Source: Sphingomonas ginsenosidivorax
Lineage (GTDB): Bacteria > Pseudomonadota > Alphaproteobacteria > Sphingomonadales > Sphingomonadaceae
NCBI RefSeq assembly: GCF_007995065.1
Contig: NZ_VOQR01000001.1
Span: forward strand, 3,600,501 to 3,664,500
Reading direction: 5' to 3'
Length of the DNA stretch: 64,000 bases
The translations under genes were made by a program, and so were the position numbers. Position 1 is the first letter of the stretch. Every line of letters starts with the position of its first letter. A model generated the notes under the pieces. The model was not told where the DNA came from and made no database searches. It saw only the letters and a program-made list of their open reading frames with translations. This document shows positions 43,531 through 53,232 of this stretch, piece after piece.

Positions 43531-44751
43531 TCAGATCTGGTCGCGCCGCCCGAGCAGCCGCAGACGCAGCGCGTTGAGCTTGATGAAGCCCGCGGCGTCG
43601 CGCTGGTCGTACGCGCCCTGGTCGTCCTCGAACGTCACGACCTTTTCCGAATAGAGCGAGTTGGGCGATTTGCGGCCCACGACGTACACGCCGCCCTTGT
43701 AGAGCTTGAGGCGGACGGTGCCCGAGACCTTCTCCTGGCTGTGGTCGATCGCCACCTGCAGCATCTCGCGCTCGGGGCTGAACCAGAAGCCGTTGTAGAG
43801 CAGCTCGGCATAACGCGGTGCCAGCTCGTCCTTCAGATGCGCGGCACCGCGGTCGAGCGTCAGCTGCTCGATCCCGCGATGCGCGAGGTGATAGATCGTG
43901 CCGCCCGGCGTCTCGTACATGCCGCGGCTCTTCATGCCGACGAAGCGGTTCTCGACCAGGTCGAGGCGGCCGATGCCGTGCTTGCGGCCGAGGTCGTTGA
44001 GCTTGGCGAGCAACGTCGCCGGGCTCATCCCCTCGCCGTTGATCGCGACGCCGTCGCCGCGCTCGAAGTCGATCGTGATGAATTCGGGCGCGTCGGGCGC
44101 GTCCTCGGGGTTCACCGTGCGCGAATAGACATAGTCGGGGACCTCGTCCCACGGGTTCTCGAGCACCAGGCCCTCGGACGACGTGTGCAGCAGGTTCGCG
44201 TCGGTCGAGAAGGGCGCTTCGCCGCGCTTGTCCTTGCTGACCGGAATCTGGTGCTGCTCGGCGAACTCGATCAGCCTGGTGCGGCTGGTGAGATCCCACT
44301 CGCGCCAGGGCGCGATCACCTTGATGTCGGGCGACAGCGCGTAATAGCCGAGCTCGAAGCGGACCTGGTCGTTGCCCTTTCCGGTCGCGCCGTGGCTGAC
44401 CGCGTCGGCGTTGACCATCCTGGCGATCTCGATCTGGCGCTTGGCGATCAGCGGCCGCGCGATCGACGTGCCGAGCAGGTACAGCCCCTCGTACAGCGCG
44501 TTCGAACGCATCATCGGGAAGACGTAGTCGCGCACGAATTCCTCGCGCAGGTCGTCGACGAAGATGTGCTCGGGCTTGACGCCCATCATCTCGGCTTTCG
44601 CGCGCGCGGGCTCGAGTTCCTCGCCCTGGCCGAGATCGGCGGTGAAGGTGACGACCTCGCAGTTGTAGGTCTGCTGCAGCCATTTCAGGATCACGCTGGT
44701 GTCCAGACCGCCCGAATAGGCGAGGACGACGCGGTTGATGGAATCGCTCAT
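43531..44751 (-). CDS. argG: Argininosuccinate synthase
   Basis: 406 residues from ATG 44751, with AAGGA 8 nt upstream. The ATP pyrophosphatase P-loop [10 protein letters not shown] is at residues 10-19. Citrulline and aspartate binding segments ([18 protein letters not shown] and [20 protein letters not shown]) are intact. It condenses citrulline and aspartate to argininosuccinate, the substrate of ArgH, encoded at 61885. The two arginine genes are 17 kb apart rather than linked. Confidence 0.97.
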   Translation of the reverse strand: MSDSINRVVLAYSGGLDTSVILKWLQQTYNCEVVTFTADLGQGEELEPARAKAEMMGVKPEHIFVDDLREEFVRDYVFPMMRSNALYEGLYLLGTSIARPLIAKRQIEIARMVNADAVSHGATGKGNDQVRFELGYYALSPDIKVIAPWREWDLTSRTRLIEFAEQHQIPVSKDKRGEAPFSTDANLLHTSSEGLVLENPWDEVPDYVYSRTVNPEDAPDAPEFITIDFERGDGVAINGEGMSPATLLAKLNDLGRKHGIGRLDLVENRFVGMKSRGMYETPGGTIYHLAHRGIEQLTLDRGAAHLKDELAPRYAELLYNGFWFSPEREMLQVAIDHSQEKVSGTVRLKLYKGGVYVVGRKSPNSLYSEKVVTFEDDQGAYDQRDAAGFIKLNALRLRLLGRRDQI

Positions 44752-44882
44752 GGTGCAGTCCTTGGGCAAGTGAAATATGCCCGCGCCCCTATGCGCATGG
44801 GACCGCGCGTGCAACCGCGCGCGTTCATTGGGCGTACAAGCCGGCTGGGCTAGGCCCGCGCGCAGATCAATTGGAGACACCT

Positions 44883-45263
44883 GTGTTCCGTCAGACTTTC
44901 GCCATCCTCGCGCTCGCCGGCCTCGCGACGCCCGCGCTCGCGCAGGAAACCCGCGCATCGGCCGCGGCCAAGTTCCAGAAGGAGTTCGCCGCGTCGGACA
45001 CCAACAGTGACGGCGTCCTCACGCGCGCGGAAGTGCAGGCGCGGATCGGTCAGATGAAGACCGGAAAGGGCAAGCTCGACCCGGTCCATGCCAAGCGGAT
45101 GGCGGATCTGTGGTTCGGATCGGCGGACAAGAACAAGGACGGCAAGGTAAGCCAGTCCGAGGCGCAGGCGCTGCTCGCGGCGACGTTCGCGAAATATGAC
45201 GCGAACGGCGACGGCAAGATCGGCGGCGAAGAGCGCGCGGCCGCGGCGAAGGGCGGGCGGTAA
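44883..45263 (+). CDS. Secreted EF-hand calcium-binding protein
   Basis: 126 residues from GTG 44883, preceded by TTGGAGA; a TTG 12 nt earlier is part of that site. A signal peptide ends at ALA-QE near residue 20. Three EF-hand loops follow: residues 39-50 ([12 protein letters not shown]), 82-93 ([12 protein letters not shown]) and 106-117 ([12 protein letters not shown]). It is probably a periplasmic calcium-binding protein of unknown purpose. A related EF-hand is fused to an OmpA domain at 57111. Confidence 0.85.
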   Translation: MFRQTFAILALAGLATPALAQETRASAAAKFQKEFAASDTNSDGVLTRAEVQARIGQMKTGKGKLDPVHAKRMADLWFGSADKNKDGKVSQSEAQALLAATFAKYDANGDGKIGGEERAAAAKGGR

Positions 45264-45270
45264 GACCCTT

Positions 45271-45354
45271 CGTCATCCCGGGCTCGTCCCGGGATCCAGG
45301 GTTACAGGCGCTGCGTTCCGTTACCCTGGATCCCGGGACAAGCCCGGGATGACG
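45271..45354. repeat. Palindromic pair element, GTCATCCCGGGCTCGTCCCGGGATCC family
   Basis: CGTCATCCCGGGCTCGTCCC and its complement ending CCGGGATGACG flank a 30-bp spacer between convergent genes. The arms are among the best-conserved palindromes in the window. Confidence 0.88.
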
Positions 45355-45356
45355 GA

Positions 45357-46580
45357 CTAGCCGCGAAACGCCTGCTCGGTCTCGCCGATATAGTCGCGCG
45401 TCAACGGCACGGCGTAGCGGCTCTTGGCGAGCTGCACCTGGTAGTTGACCATCCCCCCGGTGCGGAACGCGGCCGCTGCACCCGCCAGGTAAAACGTCCA
45501 CATCCGATAGAACCGCTCGTCGTACAGCGCGACGATCGCGTCCTTTGCGGCGACGGTGCGGTCGTACCAGAGGTCGATCGTCATCGCGTAATGGACGCGG
45601 AGAACCTCGATATCGGTCGGGAACAGCTTGGTGCCTTCATAGCCGCGAACGATCTCCGACAGCGCCGGGTTGTAGCCGCCGGGGAAGATGTACTTGGTGG
45701 TGAAGGTGTCGGTGACGCCCGGCACGCCCATCCGCCCGATCGTGTGGAGCAGCATCACGCCGTCGGCGGTCAGCAGCTCGCGGCACTTGCGGAAGAACGC
45801 CTTGTAGTGCGCGGGGCCGACATGCTCGAACATGCCGACCGACACGATCCGGTCGAACTGGCCGGTGACCGCGCGGTAGTCGATCAGCTCGAACTTGACC
45901 TTGTCGGCGACGCCGGCCTCTTCGGCGCGGCGGCGCGCGACCTTCAGCTGTTCCTCGGAGAGCGTGACGCCGAGCACCTCGGCACCGGTCTTCTCGTGCA
46001 GGTAGAGCGCCATCCCGCCCCAGCCGCAGCCGATATCGAGCACGCGCATGCCGGGCTTGAGCAGCAGCTTGGCGGCGATATGCGCCTTCTTGTCGCCCTG
46101 CGCCTGTTCGAGGCTGTTGGCGGGATCGGTGAAGTACGCGCAGCTATACTGGCGGTCGGCGTCGAGGAAGAGGTCGTAGAGCCGGTCGGACAGGTCGTAG
46201 TGATGCGCGACGTTCTTCTTCGACCGCCTGGCCATGTTCACGCGGTCGACGCGGTGGACGACCTTGTCGAGCAGCTTGATCGGCAGCGAGGGCTTGAGCG
46301 CGTCGCCCTTCTCCCAGGGCGTGTTGCCCTTGAGCAGGTTGACGAGGTCGCGGATGTCGCCCTGGTCGATGACGAGGCGCCCGTCCATGAACGCCTCCGC
46401 CGCGCCGAGCGCCGGGTTGCGGACGATCGCGCCGGGTGCGCCCGTGTCGGTGAACCGGACCGCGACGCTCGGCAGCGTCGCGTCGGGCGTGCCGAAGCTC
46501 TTGATGGTGCCGTCGGCATAGGTGACGGTGATCTGGCCGCGCTTGACGAACCGGGCGAAGAAACGATCGATGAGTGCCAT
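45357..46580 (-). CDS. cfa: Cyclopropane-fatty-acyl-phospholipid synthase-like methyltransferase
   Basis: 407 residues. The N-terminal lipid-binding region (ADGTIKSFGTPDA, GRLVIDQGDI) precedes the SAM motif VLDIGCGWGGMALYLHEKTG. The C-terminal part has FTTKYIFPGGYNPALSEI and the FYRMWTFYLAGAAAAFRTGG segment. The family transfers a methylene group to unsaturated acyl chains of membrane phospholipids. Related enzymes make branched or tuberculostearic-type acids, so the precise product is inferred. Confidence 0.9.
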   Translation of the reverse strand: MALIDRFFARFVKRGQITVTYADGTIKSFGTPDATLPSVAVRFTDTGAPGAIVRNPALGAAEAFMDGRLVIDQGDIRDLVNLLKGNTPWEKGDALKPSLPIKLLDKVVHRVDRVNMARRSKKNVAHHYDLSDRLYDLFLDADRQYSCAYFTDPANSLEQAQGDKKAHIAAKLLLKPGMRVLDIGCGWGGMALYLHEKTGAEVLGVTLSEEQLKVARRRAEEAGVADKVKFELIDYRAVTGQFDRIVSVGMFEHVGPAHYKAFFRKCRELLTADGVMLLHTIGRMGVPGVTDTFTTKYIFPGGYNPALSEIVRGYEGTKLFPTDIEVLRVHYAMTIDLWYDRTVAAKDAIVALYDERFYRMWTFYLAGAAAAFRTGGMVNYQVQLAKSRYAVPLTRDYIGETEQAFRG

Positions 46581-46627
46581 GCTGCGGGTGCTAACGACTG
46601 GTACGGAAATGCGCCACCCCGTCTTTC

Positions 46628-46706
46628 CGTCACCCAGCGCAGGCCGGGGTCTCCCGTTGCTAAAGCGCGCATGCCGCACAAGACCCCAGCCTGCGCTGGG
46701 GTGACG
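46628..46706. repeat. Palindromic pair element, CAGCGCAGGC variant
   Basis: CGTCACCCAGCGCAGGCCGG and CCAGCCTGCGCTGGGGTGACG flank a 25-bp spacer. It lies between the cfa start and the molybdopterin gene stop. Confidence 0.82.
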
Positions 46707-46715
46707 GGTGCGTGG

Positions 46716-47471
46716 CTAGATTCCCGCATACCAGTCGTAATCGACGTTATCCTCCCAATAGCCGCCCTTGCCCTTGCCGATACCGTCGAGGCTCGCGACC
46801 GCGTCGATCGCCATGACGTATTTGGCGTGCTTGTAGCCGAGCTGCCGCTCGACGCGCAGCCGCACGGGGGCGCCGTGCGCGACGTCGAGCACGCGGTCGT
46901 TCAGCGCCCAGGCGAGGATCGTCTGCGGGTGGAAGGCGTCGACCAGATCGATAGACTCGTAATAGGGCGTGCCGCGGTACAGGTCGGCGCAGGTGAAGAC
47001 GATGTAGCGCGCCTGGGGCCGCAACCCCGCCGCGGTGAGCAGCGCACCGAGCTTCGGGCCCTGCCATTTGCCGATCGCGCTCCACCCCTCGACGCAGTCG
47101 TGCCGCGTGATCTGCGCGCGCTGCGGCATCTGGCGAATTTGCGGCAACGTCAGCGACAGCGGCCGGTCGACCAGCCCGCCGATTTTTAGCCGATAGTCCG
47201 CGAAATTGTTGGCGACCATCGCGGTATAGCCGGGGGTGCCGGGATCGCGCGTGCCGTTCGAGCGGAAGATCGGCGACATCTGCGCAGGGCTGAACTCGGG
47301 CGCGAGCGCGGCGCGGTCGGTCAGTGCGCGCTGCAGCCCACGGTTCATCTCCTCGCCCATGAACAGGATTCGCCGCGCCGTTGGATGCTGGATCACCTTG
47401 TCGCAGCCCGTGAGCAGCGCACCGGCACCGATCGCCGCGCCGCCGACCAGCGCGCGTCTCGTCAGGATCAT
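46716..47471 (-). CDS. Molybdopterin-dependent oxidoreductase, sulfite-oxidase fold (YedY/MsrP-like)
   Basis: 251 residues from ATG 47471. The N-terminus has an RR pair (TRRALVGG) compatible with Tat export and a lipobox-like LLTGC at residue 23. The molybdenum ligand is predicted as Cys126 in ITRHDCVEGWSAIGKWQG, and YESIDL and ILAWALND match the sulfite-oxidase family. It overlaps the cytochrome b gene by 4 bp. The partner arrangement resembles MsrPQ (methionine sulfoxide reduction), but the b-type protein here is a different family, so the substrate is open. Confidence 0.85.
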   Translation of the reverse strand: MILTRRALVGGAAIGAGALLTGCDKVIQHPTARRILFMGEEMNRGLQRALTDRAALAPEFSPAQMSPIFRSNGTRDPGTPGYTAMVANNFADYRLKIGGLVDRPLSLTLPQIRQMPQRAQITRHDCVEGWSAIGKWQGPKLGALLTAAGLRPQARYIVFTCADLYRGTPYYESIDLVDAFHPQTILAWALNDRVLDVAHGAPVRLRVERQLGYKHAKYVMAIDAVASLDGIGKGKGGYWEDNVDYDWYAGI

Positions 47472-48193
47472 GCCGCGTCCTCCGGTTGCGCCCAGCGCCC
47501 GGTGATCATCGAGCGCACCTCGTTCCAAACGCCTGCCAGGATGACGAGCGCTAGGTGGGCGACGATGAACAGTGTCAGCCCGCTCGCGGCGATGAAGTGG
47601 ATCGACCGCGCCGATTGCCGCCCGCCGAACAGGTCGAGCAGCCACGGCCAGGCCGCGTCCATGTTGGGCGACATCGCGAGGCCGGTGAAGATCATCAGCG
47701 GGATGAGCACGAAGATCGTCGCGACATAGGAGAGCTTCTGCAGGATGTTGTACGCGCCGGGCTTCCGCGGATCGTGGAAGCGCAGCGCCAGATGCTCGCG
47801 GACGTCGTGCGCCAGTTCCCGCGGCGCGATCTCCGCCGCGCGTACGCGCAGATCGCGCTGGAAATGGCGGTTGATCAGGCTGACGACCATGAACCCGAGC
47901 AGCGCGAAGGCGAGCACCAGCGCGAACAGCAGGTGCCAGCGGCGCGATATGGCGAGATTGTAGCTGGCGGGAATCGTGATCAGGTTGAGCCCCGTCACCA
48001 CCCAGTTCGGCCACTGGTCGAGCGTCGTCCACGCCGAATCGAAATTCGCGCCGTAGCGGCCCCAGTAGAATCGCGGATGCGCCTTGAGGATGCCGACGCC
48101 GCTGCCGATCATGATGAACATCGTGATCGCGGTCACCCAATGCCAGACACGGGTCGCGACGGCGTGACGCTTGATGAGGACGGGTTCGGTCAT
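47468..48193 (-). CDS. Cytochrome b561/b6-type membrane subunit
   Basis: 241 residues with four main hydrophobic helices. Candidate heme ligands are His10 and His18 near the N-terminus (KRHAVATRVWHWVTA), the RRWHLLFAL histidine, and those in SIHFIAASGLTLFIVAHLAL. It is probably the quinol-side electron donor to the periplasmic molybdopterin protein encoded just downstream, to which it is translationally coupled (ATGA). Confidence 0.87.
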   Translation of the reverse strand: MTEPVLIKRHAVATRVWHWVTAITMFIMIGSGVGILKAHPRFYWGRYGANFDSAWTTLDQWPNWVVTGLNLITIPASYNLAISRRWHLLFALVLAFALLGFMVVSLINRHFQRDLRVRAAEIAPRELAHDVREHLALRFHDPRKPGAYNILQKLSYVATIFVLIPLMIFTGLAMSPNMDAAWPWLLDLFGGRQSARSIHFIAASGLTLFIVAHLALVILAGVWNEVRSMITGRWAQPEDAA

Positions 48194-48243
48194 GCTCGGT
48201 CTTCTACTAGGCAATCGAACCTGAACGTAGCAGGGATGCGGCC

Positions 48244-48861
48244 ATGACCGAATGGCATTCTTACCAACCCGCAAATGGCCACCGCCTGCCGCACGACCCC
48301 CTCAACGCGATCGTCGCGCCGCGCCCCATAGGCTGGGTCAGCTCGTTGTCCGCGGACGGCGTGGCGAACCTCGCGCCCTACAGCTTCTTCAACCTGTTCA
48401 ACTATCGCCCGCCGCTGATCGGCTTCTCGTCGATGGGGTGGAAGGACAGCGTCGCGAACATCGCGGCGACCGGCGAGTTCGTCTGGAATCTCGTCACGCG
48501 CGACCTGGGCGAGGCGATGAACGCCACGGCCGCCAACGTCGCGGCCGACGTCGACGAGTTCGCGCTGGCGGGGATCGAGACGCTGGCGTCGCTGCACGTC
48601 AAGCCGCCGCGCGTCGCGGCGAGCCGCGCGCAGTTCGAATGCAAGGTGACGCAGATCGTCCGGCTGCAGACCAAGGAGGGCACCGAGCTCGATCAGTGGC
48701 TGGTGCTGGGCGAGGCGGTCGCGATCCATATCGACGCGGCGTTGCTGGAGGACGGAATCTACCAGACCGCCCGCGCGGAGCCGATTTTGCGCGGCGGCGG
48801 CCCGGCGGATTATTTCGCGATCACCGAGGACGCGCTGTTCCAGATGCGCCGGCCGGGATAG
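48244..48861 (+). CDS. Flavin reductase-like FMN-binding protein
   Basis: 205 residues. The N-terminal pattern HDPLNAIVAPRPIGWVSSLSADGVANLAPYSFFNLFNYRPPLIGF is the split-barrel flavin reductase signature. Such proteins reduce FMN with NAD(P)H or act as oxygen-dependent oxidases. The specific partner is not evident. It is divergent from the cytochrome b gene. Confidence 0.88.
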   Translation: MTEWHSYQPANGHRLPHDPLNAIVAPRPIGWVSSLSADGVANLAPYSFFNLFNYRPPLIGFSSMGWKDSVANIAATGEFVWNLVTRDLGEAMNATAANVAADVDEFALAGIETLASLHVKPPRVAASRAQFECKVTQIVRLQTKEGTELDQWLVLGEAVAIHIDAALLEDGIYQTARAEPILRGGGPADYFAITEDALFQMRRPG

Positions 48862-48877
48862 CGTCCCCCCCCCACAC

Positions 48878-48959
48878 CGTCACCCCAGCGCAGGCTGGGG
48901 TCTCCCGTTAGAAAAGCGAGCCCTTGCCGCACGAGACCCCAGCCTTCGCTGGGGTGACG
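48878..48959. repeat. Palindromic pair element, CAGCGAAGGCTGG family
   Basis: CGTCACCCCAGCGCAGGCTG and CAGCCTTCGCTGGGGTGACG flank a 30-bp spacer between convergent genes. Confidence 0.85.
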
Positions 48960-48970
48960 GAGAGGGAGTG

Positions 48971-49735
48971 TCAGGCGTAGGCCCTGTAGAAGAACACGAT
49001 CGTCGTCGCGATCGTTACCAGCAGCGTCCACACCCGGATGACCCTGGCCGGCAGCACCAGCCCCAGCTTCGCCCCGAAATGCCCGCCAACGATCCCGCCG
49101 AGCAGCATCGGCACGCACAGCGCCCAATAGACCATCCCGGTCGCGATGAAGATGATCGTCGCGGCGAGGTTGGCGACCGCGAGCATCAGCGTGCGCGGCG
49201 CGGCGAGCTCGGCAGGCGTCGCGCCCGACAACAGCCCCCATGCCGCGGTCAGCATCAGCCCGACGCCGCCGCCGAAATAGCCGCCATAGATTCCGAGCAT
49301 CGCCTGCACGCCGACCAGCGACTTCGGCCCGATTTCGACTCGCGAGCGCAGCCACAAAGACGCCTGCGTCCCGAACGCGATCGCCAGCGTCGCGAACAGT
49401 AGCAGCCACGGCACGATCAGGTCGAACGCACGCGCCGAGGTCGCGACCAGCAACAGGCTGCCGACCAGCCCGCCGATAAAGGTGGTCCCCGCCATCGTCC
49501 GCATGCCGACGCCCGAGACGGGTTCGAGCCCGTGGCGATAGGTCCAGGCGCTCGCCATCGCACCGGGCTGGAGCGAGACGTTGCTCGTCGCATTGGCGAA
49601 GGTCGACGGTACGCCCAGCCCGATCAGCGCGGGCATCGTCGCGAAGCTGCCGCCGCCGGCCAGCGCGTTCATCGCGCCGCCCAGAACCCCCGCAACCGCC
49701 GCCAGCCCCAACGCACCCCAATCAGGCAAAGACAT
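48971..49735 (-). CDS. TauE/SafE-family sulfite or anion exporter-like permease
   Basis: 254 residues from ATG 49735. About eight hydrophobic helices and the paired family motifs [19 protein letters not shown] and [15 protein letters not shown] are present. Members export sulfite, sulfoacetate or other small anions. No sulfur-oxidation cluster is next to it, so the substrate is unknown. Its start lies inside the 3' end of rlmN (14-bp overlap). Confidence 0.87.
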   Translation of the reverse strand: MSLPDWGALGLAAVAGVLGGAMNALAGGGSFATMPALIGLGVPSTFANATSNVSLQPGAMASAWTYRHGLEPVSGVGMRTMAGTTFIGGLVGSLLLVATSARAFDLIVPWLLLFATLAIAFGTQASLWLRSRVEIGPKSLVGVQAMLGIYGGYFGGGVGLMLTAAWGLLSGATPAELAAPRTLMLAVANLAATIIFIATGMVYWALCVPMLLGGIVGGHFGAKLGLVLPARVIRVWTLLVTIATTIVFFYRAYA

Positions 49736-50927
49736 TCGGTCCGGCAGCCGCTTCGCGATCGAGCTGCGCGCGGCTTTTCTTCTCCGCGGCGGTCTTGAGC
49801 TGTCCGCACGCCGCATCGATGTCGCGCCCGCGCGGGGTGCGCACCGGCGCGGAGATCCCGGCGCCGAACACGATGCTCGAGAACGACTTGATCCGCTCGG
49901 GCGTCGAACACTCGTATTCCGCGCCCGGCCACGGGTTGAAGGGGATCAGGTTGACCTTGGCCGGCAGCTCGTACTTCCGCAGCAGCCGGACGAGTTCGCG
50001 CGCGTCCGCGTCCGAATCGTTCTTGTCCTTGAGCATCACATACTCGAACGTGATGCGGCGCGCGTTGTTGGTGCCGGGATAGTCGGCGCACGCCTGGAGC
50101 AGTTCCTCGATGCCGTATTTGCGGTTGAGCGGCACGAGTTCGTCGCGCACCTCCTTGGTCACCGCGTGCAGCGATACCGCGAGGTTGACGCCGATCTCGG
50201 CACCGGCGCGCGCCATCATCGGCACCACGCCGCTGGTCGACAGCGTGATCCGCCGGCGGCTGAGCGCGAGGCCGGCGCCGTCCATGACGAGTTTCAGCGC
50301 GTCGCGGACATTCTCGAAATTATAGAGCGGCTCGCCCATCCCCATCATCACGATGTTGGTGAGCATCCGGCCCTCGGGCTGGCTCGGCCATTCGCCGAGT
50401 GAATCGCGCGCGAGCATCACCTGCCCGACGATCTCGGCGGGCGTCAGGTTGCGGACCAGCCGCATCGTGCCGGTGTGGCAGAAGGTGCAGTTGAGCGTGC
50501 AGCCGACCTGGCTCGACACGCACAGCGTGCCGCGATCCGCGTCGGGGATGAACACCATCTCGTAATCCTGCGCGTCGTCCGAGCGCAGCAGCCACTTGCG
50601 CGTCCCGTCGGTCGAAACCTGCGCCTCGACCACATTGGGACGGCTGATCACGAAGCGCTGTTCGAGCCAGGGGTGCATCGTCTTCGAGATGTCGGTCATC
50701 GCCGAGAACTCGGTCGCGCCCCGGTTGTAGATCCAGTGCCACAATTGCTTGGCGCGCAGTTTCGCTTGGCGCGGCTCGAGCTGCGACGTCTCCAGCGCCA
50801 TCCGCAGGTCGTCGAGCGACAGCCCGAGCAGGTCGATACGCCCGTCGCTGCGCGGGGCCAGCGTGCGGGGAACGGGCACGGGATCGATGTGCCCGGGGAT
50901 GGGCATCAGGTTGGCGGCGGTCTGCAT
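49722..50927 (-). CDS. rlmN: Dual-specificity rRNA/tRNA adenine-C2 methyltransferase RlmN
   Basis: 401 residues from ATG 50927; an ATG 12 nt upstream is possible. The radical-SAM motif is Cys143-x3-Cys147-x2-Cys150 ([12 protein letters not shown]), followed by [14 protein letters not shown] and the C-terminal cysteine region [12 protein letters not shown]. RlmN methylates A2503 of 23S rRNA and A37 of some tRNAs. The downstream TauE/SafE gene overlaps it, but no functional link is known. Confidence 0.95.
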   Translation of the reverse strand: MQTAANLMPIPGHIDPVPVPRTLAPRSDGRIDLLGLSLDDLRMALETSQLEPRQAKLRAKQLWHWIYNRGATEFSAMTDISKTMHPWLEQRFVISRPNVVEAQVSTDGTRKWLLRSDDAQDYEMVFIPDADRGTLCVSSQVGCTLNCTFCHTGTMRLVRNLTPAEIVGQVMLARDSLGEWPSQPEGRMLTNIVMMGMGEPLYNFENVRDALKLVMDGAGLALSRRRITLSTSGVVPMMARAGAEIGVNLAVSLHAVTKEVRDELVPLNRKYGIEELLQACADYPGTNNARRITFEYVMLKDKNDSDADARELVRLLRKYELPAKVNLIPFNPWPGAEYECSTPERIKSFSSIVFGAGISAPVRTPRGRDIDAACGQLKTAAEKKSRAQLDREAAAGPNVFA

Positions 50928-51012
50928 GCGCGGGCACATAGGGGATTTCTGGTGTTTTTTCTACTGGGTGCGGGACGGGGAATCTGGCGCACCCCTTCCT
51001 GCTTTTTTACCT

Positions 51013-51110
51013 CCCCGGCGAAGGCCGGGGCCCAACTGGGAAGGTCCTCGTAACCTCGGGCAGAGCGCCGTTACCATCGTCCCCCAATTGGGCCCCGGCC
51101 TTCGCCGGGG
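51013..51110. repeat. Palindromic pair element, CCCCGGCGAAGGCCGGGGCCCA family
   Basis: The 23-bp arms 51013-51035 and 51088-51110 are perfect reverse complements and each is a hairpin. The right arm runs into an 11-base G tract (51107-51117). Confidence 0.85.
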
Positions 51111-51146
51111 GGGGGGGTGATAGATGGCGATGTCGCTGTGCGGGCC

Positions 51147-51617
51147 TCACCCCCCGCTACACGCCAGCGTCGCCGCGTCGATCGCGGTCGCCGCGCCGGC
51201 CAGCGCATAGACGTCGGCGAAGGGGCGACCGCCGACGCCGACCGCCTCGACGCTCATGCTGCGCGCGGAGCGCAGCGCGGCGACGATCGCGCGGTCGCTC
51301 GGCGCGTCGGTAGCCCAGGCATCGAGACCGTTGGCGACAAGTGCGAACCGCCGTTCGCCGACGGTCAGCGTGACGCCTGCCGACCGATCGCGCTCGCGGC
51401 TCAGGCGGATGTGGAGCGATCCGCGCAGACCCCGTTGCGGCCAGTTGGCGATGCTCGCGAACCCGTTGGGACGCCCTCCCGCCATCAGCGGGCGCGCGAT
51501 CGCGTAGCAGCGGCGCGGCGATGCGTCGCGGAACGCACCCCAGCGCTTGTAGATGCCGATCTGCTCACGCGCCGCGGCGGGGGTGGCGACCAGGAGCAGG
51601 ACGAGCAACGCCCTCAT
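51147..51617 (-). CDS. Secreted protein of unknown function
   Basis: 156 residues from ATG 51617. A signal peptide (MRALLVLLLVATPAAA) is followed by IGIYKRWGAFRDASPRRCYAIARP. Conserved-looking beta segments follow (GSLHIRLSRERDRSAGVTLTVGERRFALVANG), and a C-terminal cysteine could pair with Cys37. The layout is loosely like IalB-type invasion-associated proteins, but I would not assign it. It is coupled to the phosphatase gene by an ATGA overlap. Confidence 0.6.
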   Translation of the reverse strand: MRALLVLLLVATPAAAREQIGIYKRWGAFRDASPRRCYAIARPLMAGGRPNGFASIANWPQRGLRGSLHIRLSRERDRSAGVTLTVGERRFALVANGLDAWATDAPSDRAIVAALRSARSMSVEAVGVGGRPFADVYALAGAATAIDAATLACSGG

Positions 51618-52297
51618 GCGGGCGCGAGGCCGGTACCGTGATGCGGAACGCTCGCGCGGCCGTTCTCGACCAGCGTGATCGACCCCTGCGGCAGACCCGG
51701 CGCGATCGGCGCGCCGAGCAACGGATCGACCGGGGCGTCCGTCATCACGCCGAGCATTACCCGGCTCGAAATGCCGTGCATGACGACGAGGCGGTCGCCC
51801 TGATCCTGTGCGGTATCCGCCAGCCAGCCGCCGACGCGCGCGGCGATCTGCGGATAGGTCTCGCCGTCGGGCGCGCATCGCAGCGCCCCGCCCGGGAGCA
51901 TGATCGACCCCTGCTCGGCGACGACGTCCGCATAGGACCGCCCGCCCCACGACCCCATGCCGATCTCGACCAGTCGTGCGTCGGTGCGGGCGTCGTGCCA
52001 GTCGAGTCCCAGATGTTCCGCGATCACCGCGAGCGTCTGCAGCGCGCGCCCGGTCGGCGACGCCCAGAGCGTCAGCGCGGGTCGGTCGCCGAGCAGCGCG
52101 TGCAGCGCCTGTCCGAGCGCGTCGGCCTGCGCGAATCCGGCGCGCGTCAGCGGGGTGTGCGGGGCATCGCCCTGCAGTCGCCCGGCGGCGTTGAACACGG
52201 TTTCGCCGTGGCGCGCGACGAAATCGCGGCCCTTGCGCCGGCCATGGGGCTCGGCTGGACCGTCGTCCAATTCGGCTCGGCGCGGGCTTGGAATCAT
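51614..52297 (-). CDS. Histidine phosphatase-family protein
   Basis: 227 residues from ATG 52297. The catalytic RHGE is at residues 29-32 (FVARHGETVFN), with GRLQGDAPHTPLTRAGFAQA following and the second histidine in VVMHGISSRVM. The 25-residue N-terminal extension is atypical, and the true start could be the TTG 27 nt inside. Members include phosphoglycerate mutases and broad phosphatases; the substrate is unknown. Confidence 0.87.
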   Translation of the reverse strand: MIPSPRRAELDDGPAEPHGRRKGRDFVARHGETVFNAAGRLQGDAPHTPLTRAGFAQADALGQALHALLGDRPALTLWASPTGRALQTLAVIAEHLGLDWHDARTDARLVEIGMGSWGGRSYADVVAEQGSIMLPGGALRCAPDGETYPQIAARVGGWLADTAQDQGDRLVVMHGISSRVMLGVMTDAPVDPLLGAPIAPGLPQGSITLVENGRASVPHHGTGLAPA

Positions 52298-52435
52298 ACG
52301 CCGCGTTTCAACCCCCTGTGGCGCAAACGCAACGGATTTCCGCGTTTATCTGGGGTTCATGCAACGCGCCGCGGACTGGTCCATTGGGCCCGTCCGCCCC
52401 GTGTTCGGGGGCGGATGCAAAGAGTGGAGTATCCC

Positions 52436-53089
52436 ATGCGTAAGATCCTCGTCGCCCTCGTCGCCACCTCGGCGTTCGCGACTCCCGTGCTCGCGCAGAG
52501 CGCCAACCCGACCTTCAGCGGCGCGCGCGTCGAAGCCACGCTCGGCTATGATCACACCGGCGCCGGCAGCAGCGTGTCGAACAACAACGGGCGCGACGAC
52601 CAGAAGATCGACGGCCTGCTGTACGGCGGCGGTATCGGCTACGACATCGCGACCTCGAGCAACGTCGTGCTCGGCGCCGAGGCCGAACTGACCGGCTCGA
52701 CGGCGAAGAGCGACCGTAACGACTACACCAGCGATTTCGGCTTCGGTCGCGTCAAGCAGGGCCGCGACATCTATGTCGGTGCGCGCGCCGGCTATGTCGT
52801 CGCGCCGACCACGATGCTGTACGTCAAGGGCGGCTACACCAACGCCAAGCTGAACGTGCTCGCAGGCAGCACCAGCCAGACGACCGACACCCGCTTCAAC
52901 CTCGACGGCTGGCGTCTCGGCGCGGGCGCCGAGCATGCGATGGGCCCGAACAGCTACGCCAAGCTCGAATACCGCTATTCGAACTACGAGCGCAGCAACA
53001 TCGACTATGCGACCGGCGGCACCAGCGGCCGGTTCGACGTCGACACGGACCGCCACCAGGTGGTCGCCAGCTACGGCTTCCGCTTCTGA
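52436..53089 (+). CDS. Outer-membrane beta-barrel protein
   Basis: 217 residues from ATG 52436; a much longer upstream open frame is a shadow of the phosphatase gene. The signal peptide ends at LAQ (residue 21). The mature part alternates aromatic/aliphatic and polar residues over about eight strands and ends VVASYGFRF with C-terminal Phe, the signal for the BAM complex. It resembles the small OmpW/OmpA-barrel 'porin family' proteins. Ligand unknown. An intrinsic terminator follows. Confidence 0.88.
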   Translation: MRKILVALVATSAFATPVLAQSANPTFSGARVEATLGYDHTGAGSSVSNNNGRDDQKIDGLLYGGGIGYDIATSSNVVLGAEAELTGSTAKSDRNDYTSDFGFGRVKQGRDIYVGARAGYVVAPTTMLYVKGGYTNAKLNVLAGSTSQTTDTRFNLDGWRLGAGAEHAMGPNSYAKLEYRYSNYERSNIDYATGGTSGRFDVDTDRHQVVASYGFRF

Positions 53090-53135
53090 TCGCCAGTGGT
53101 CGAGCGTGTTAACCACGCATTTACTGTGACACGCG

Positions 53136-53170
53136 AAGGGTCGGGGCGCTTGCTCCGACCCTTTGTTGTT
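53136..53170 (+). terminator. Intrinsic terminator of the outer-membrane protein gene
   Basis: AAGGGTCGG (53136-53144) pairs with CCGACCCTT (53155-53163), followed by the T-rich TGTTGTT. It separates this gene from dnaN. Confidence 0.75.
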
Positions 53171-53232
53171 GGGTAGGCTGTACGCGGATTGCCCCCAGCC
53201 CGAATCCGGCTGCGGCGGCGGGGGGAATTTTC

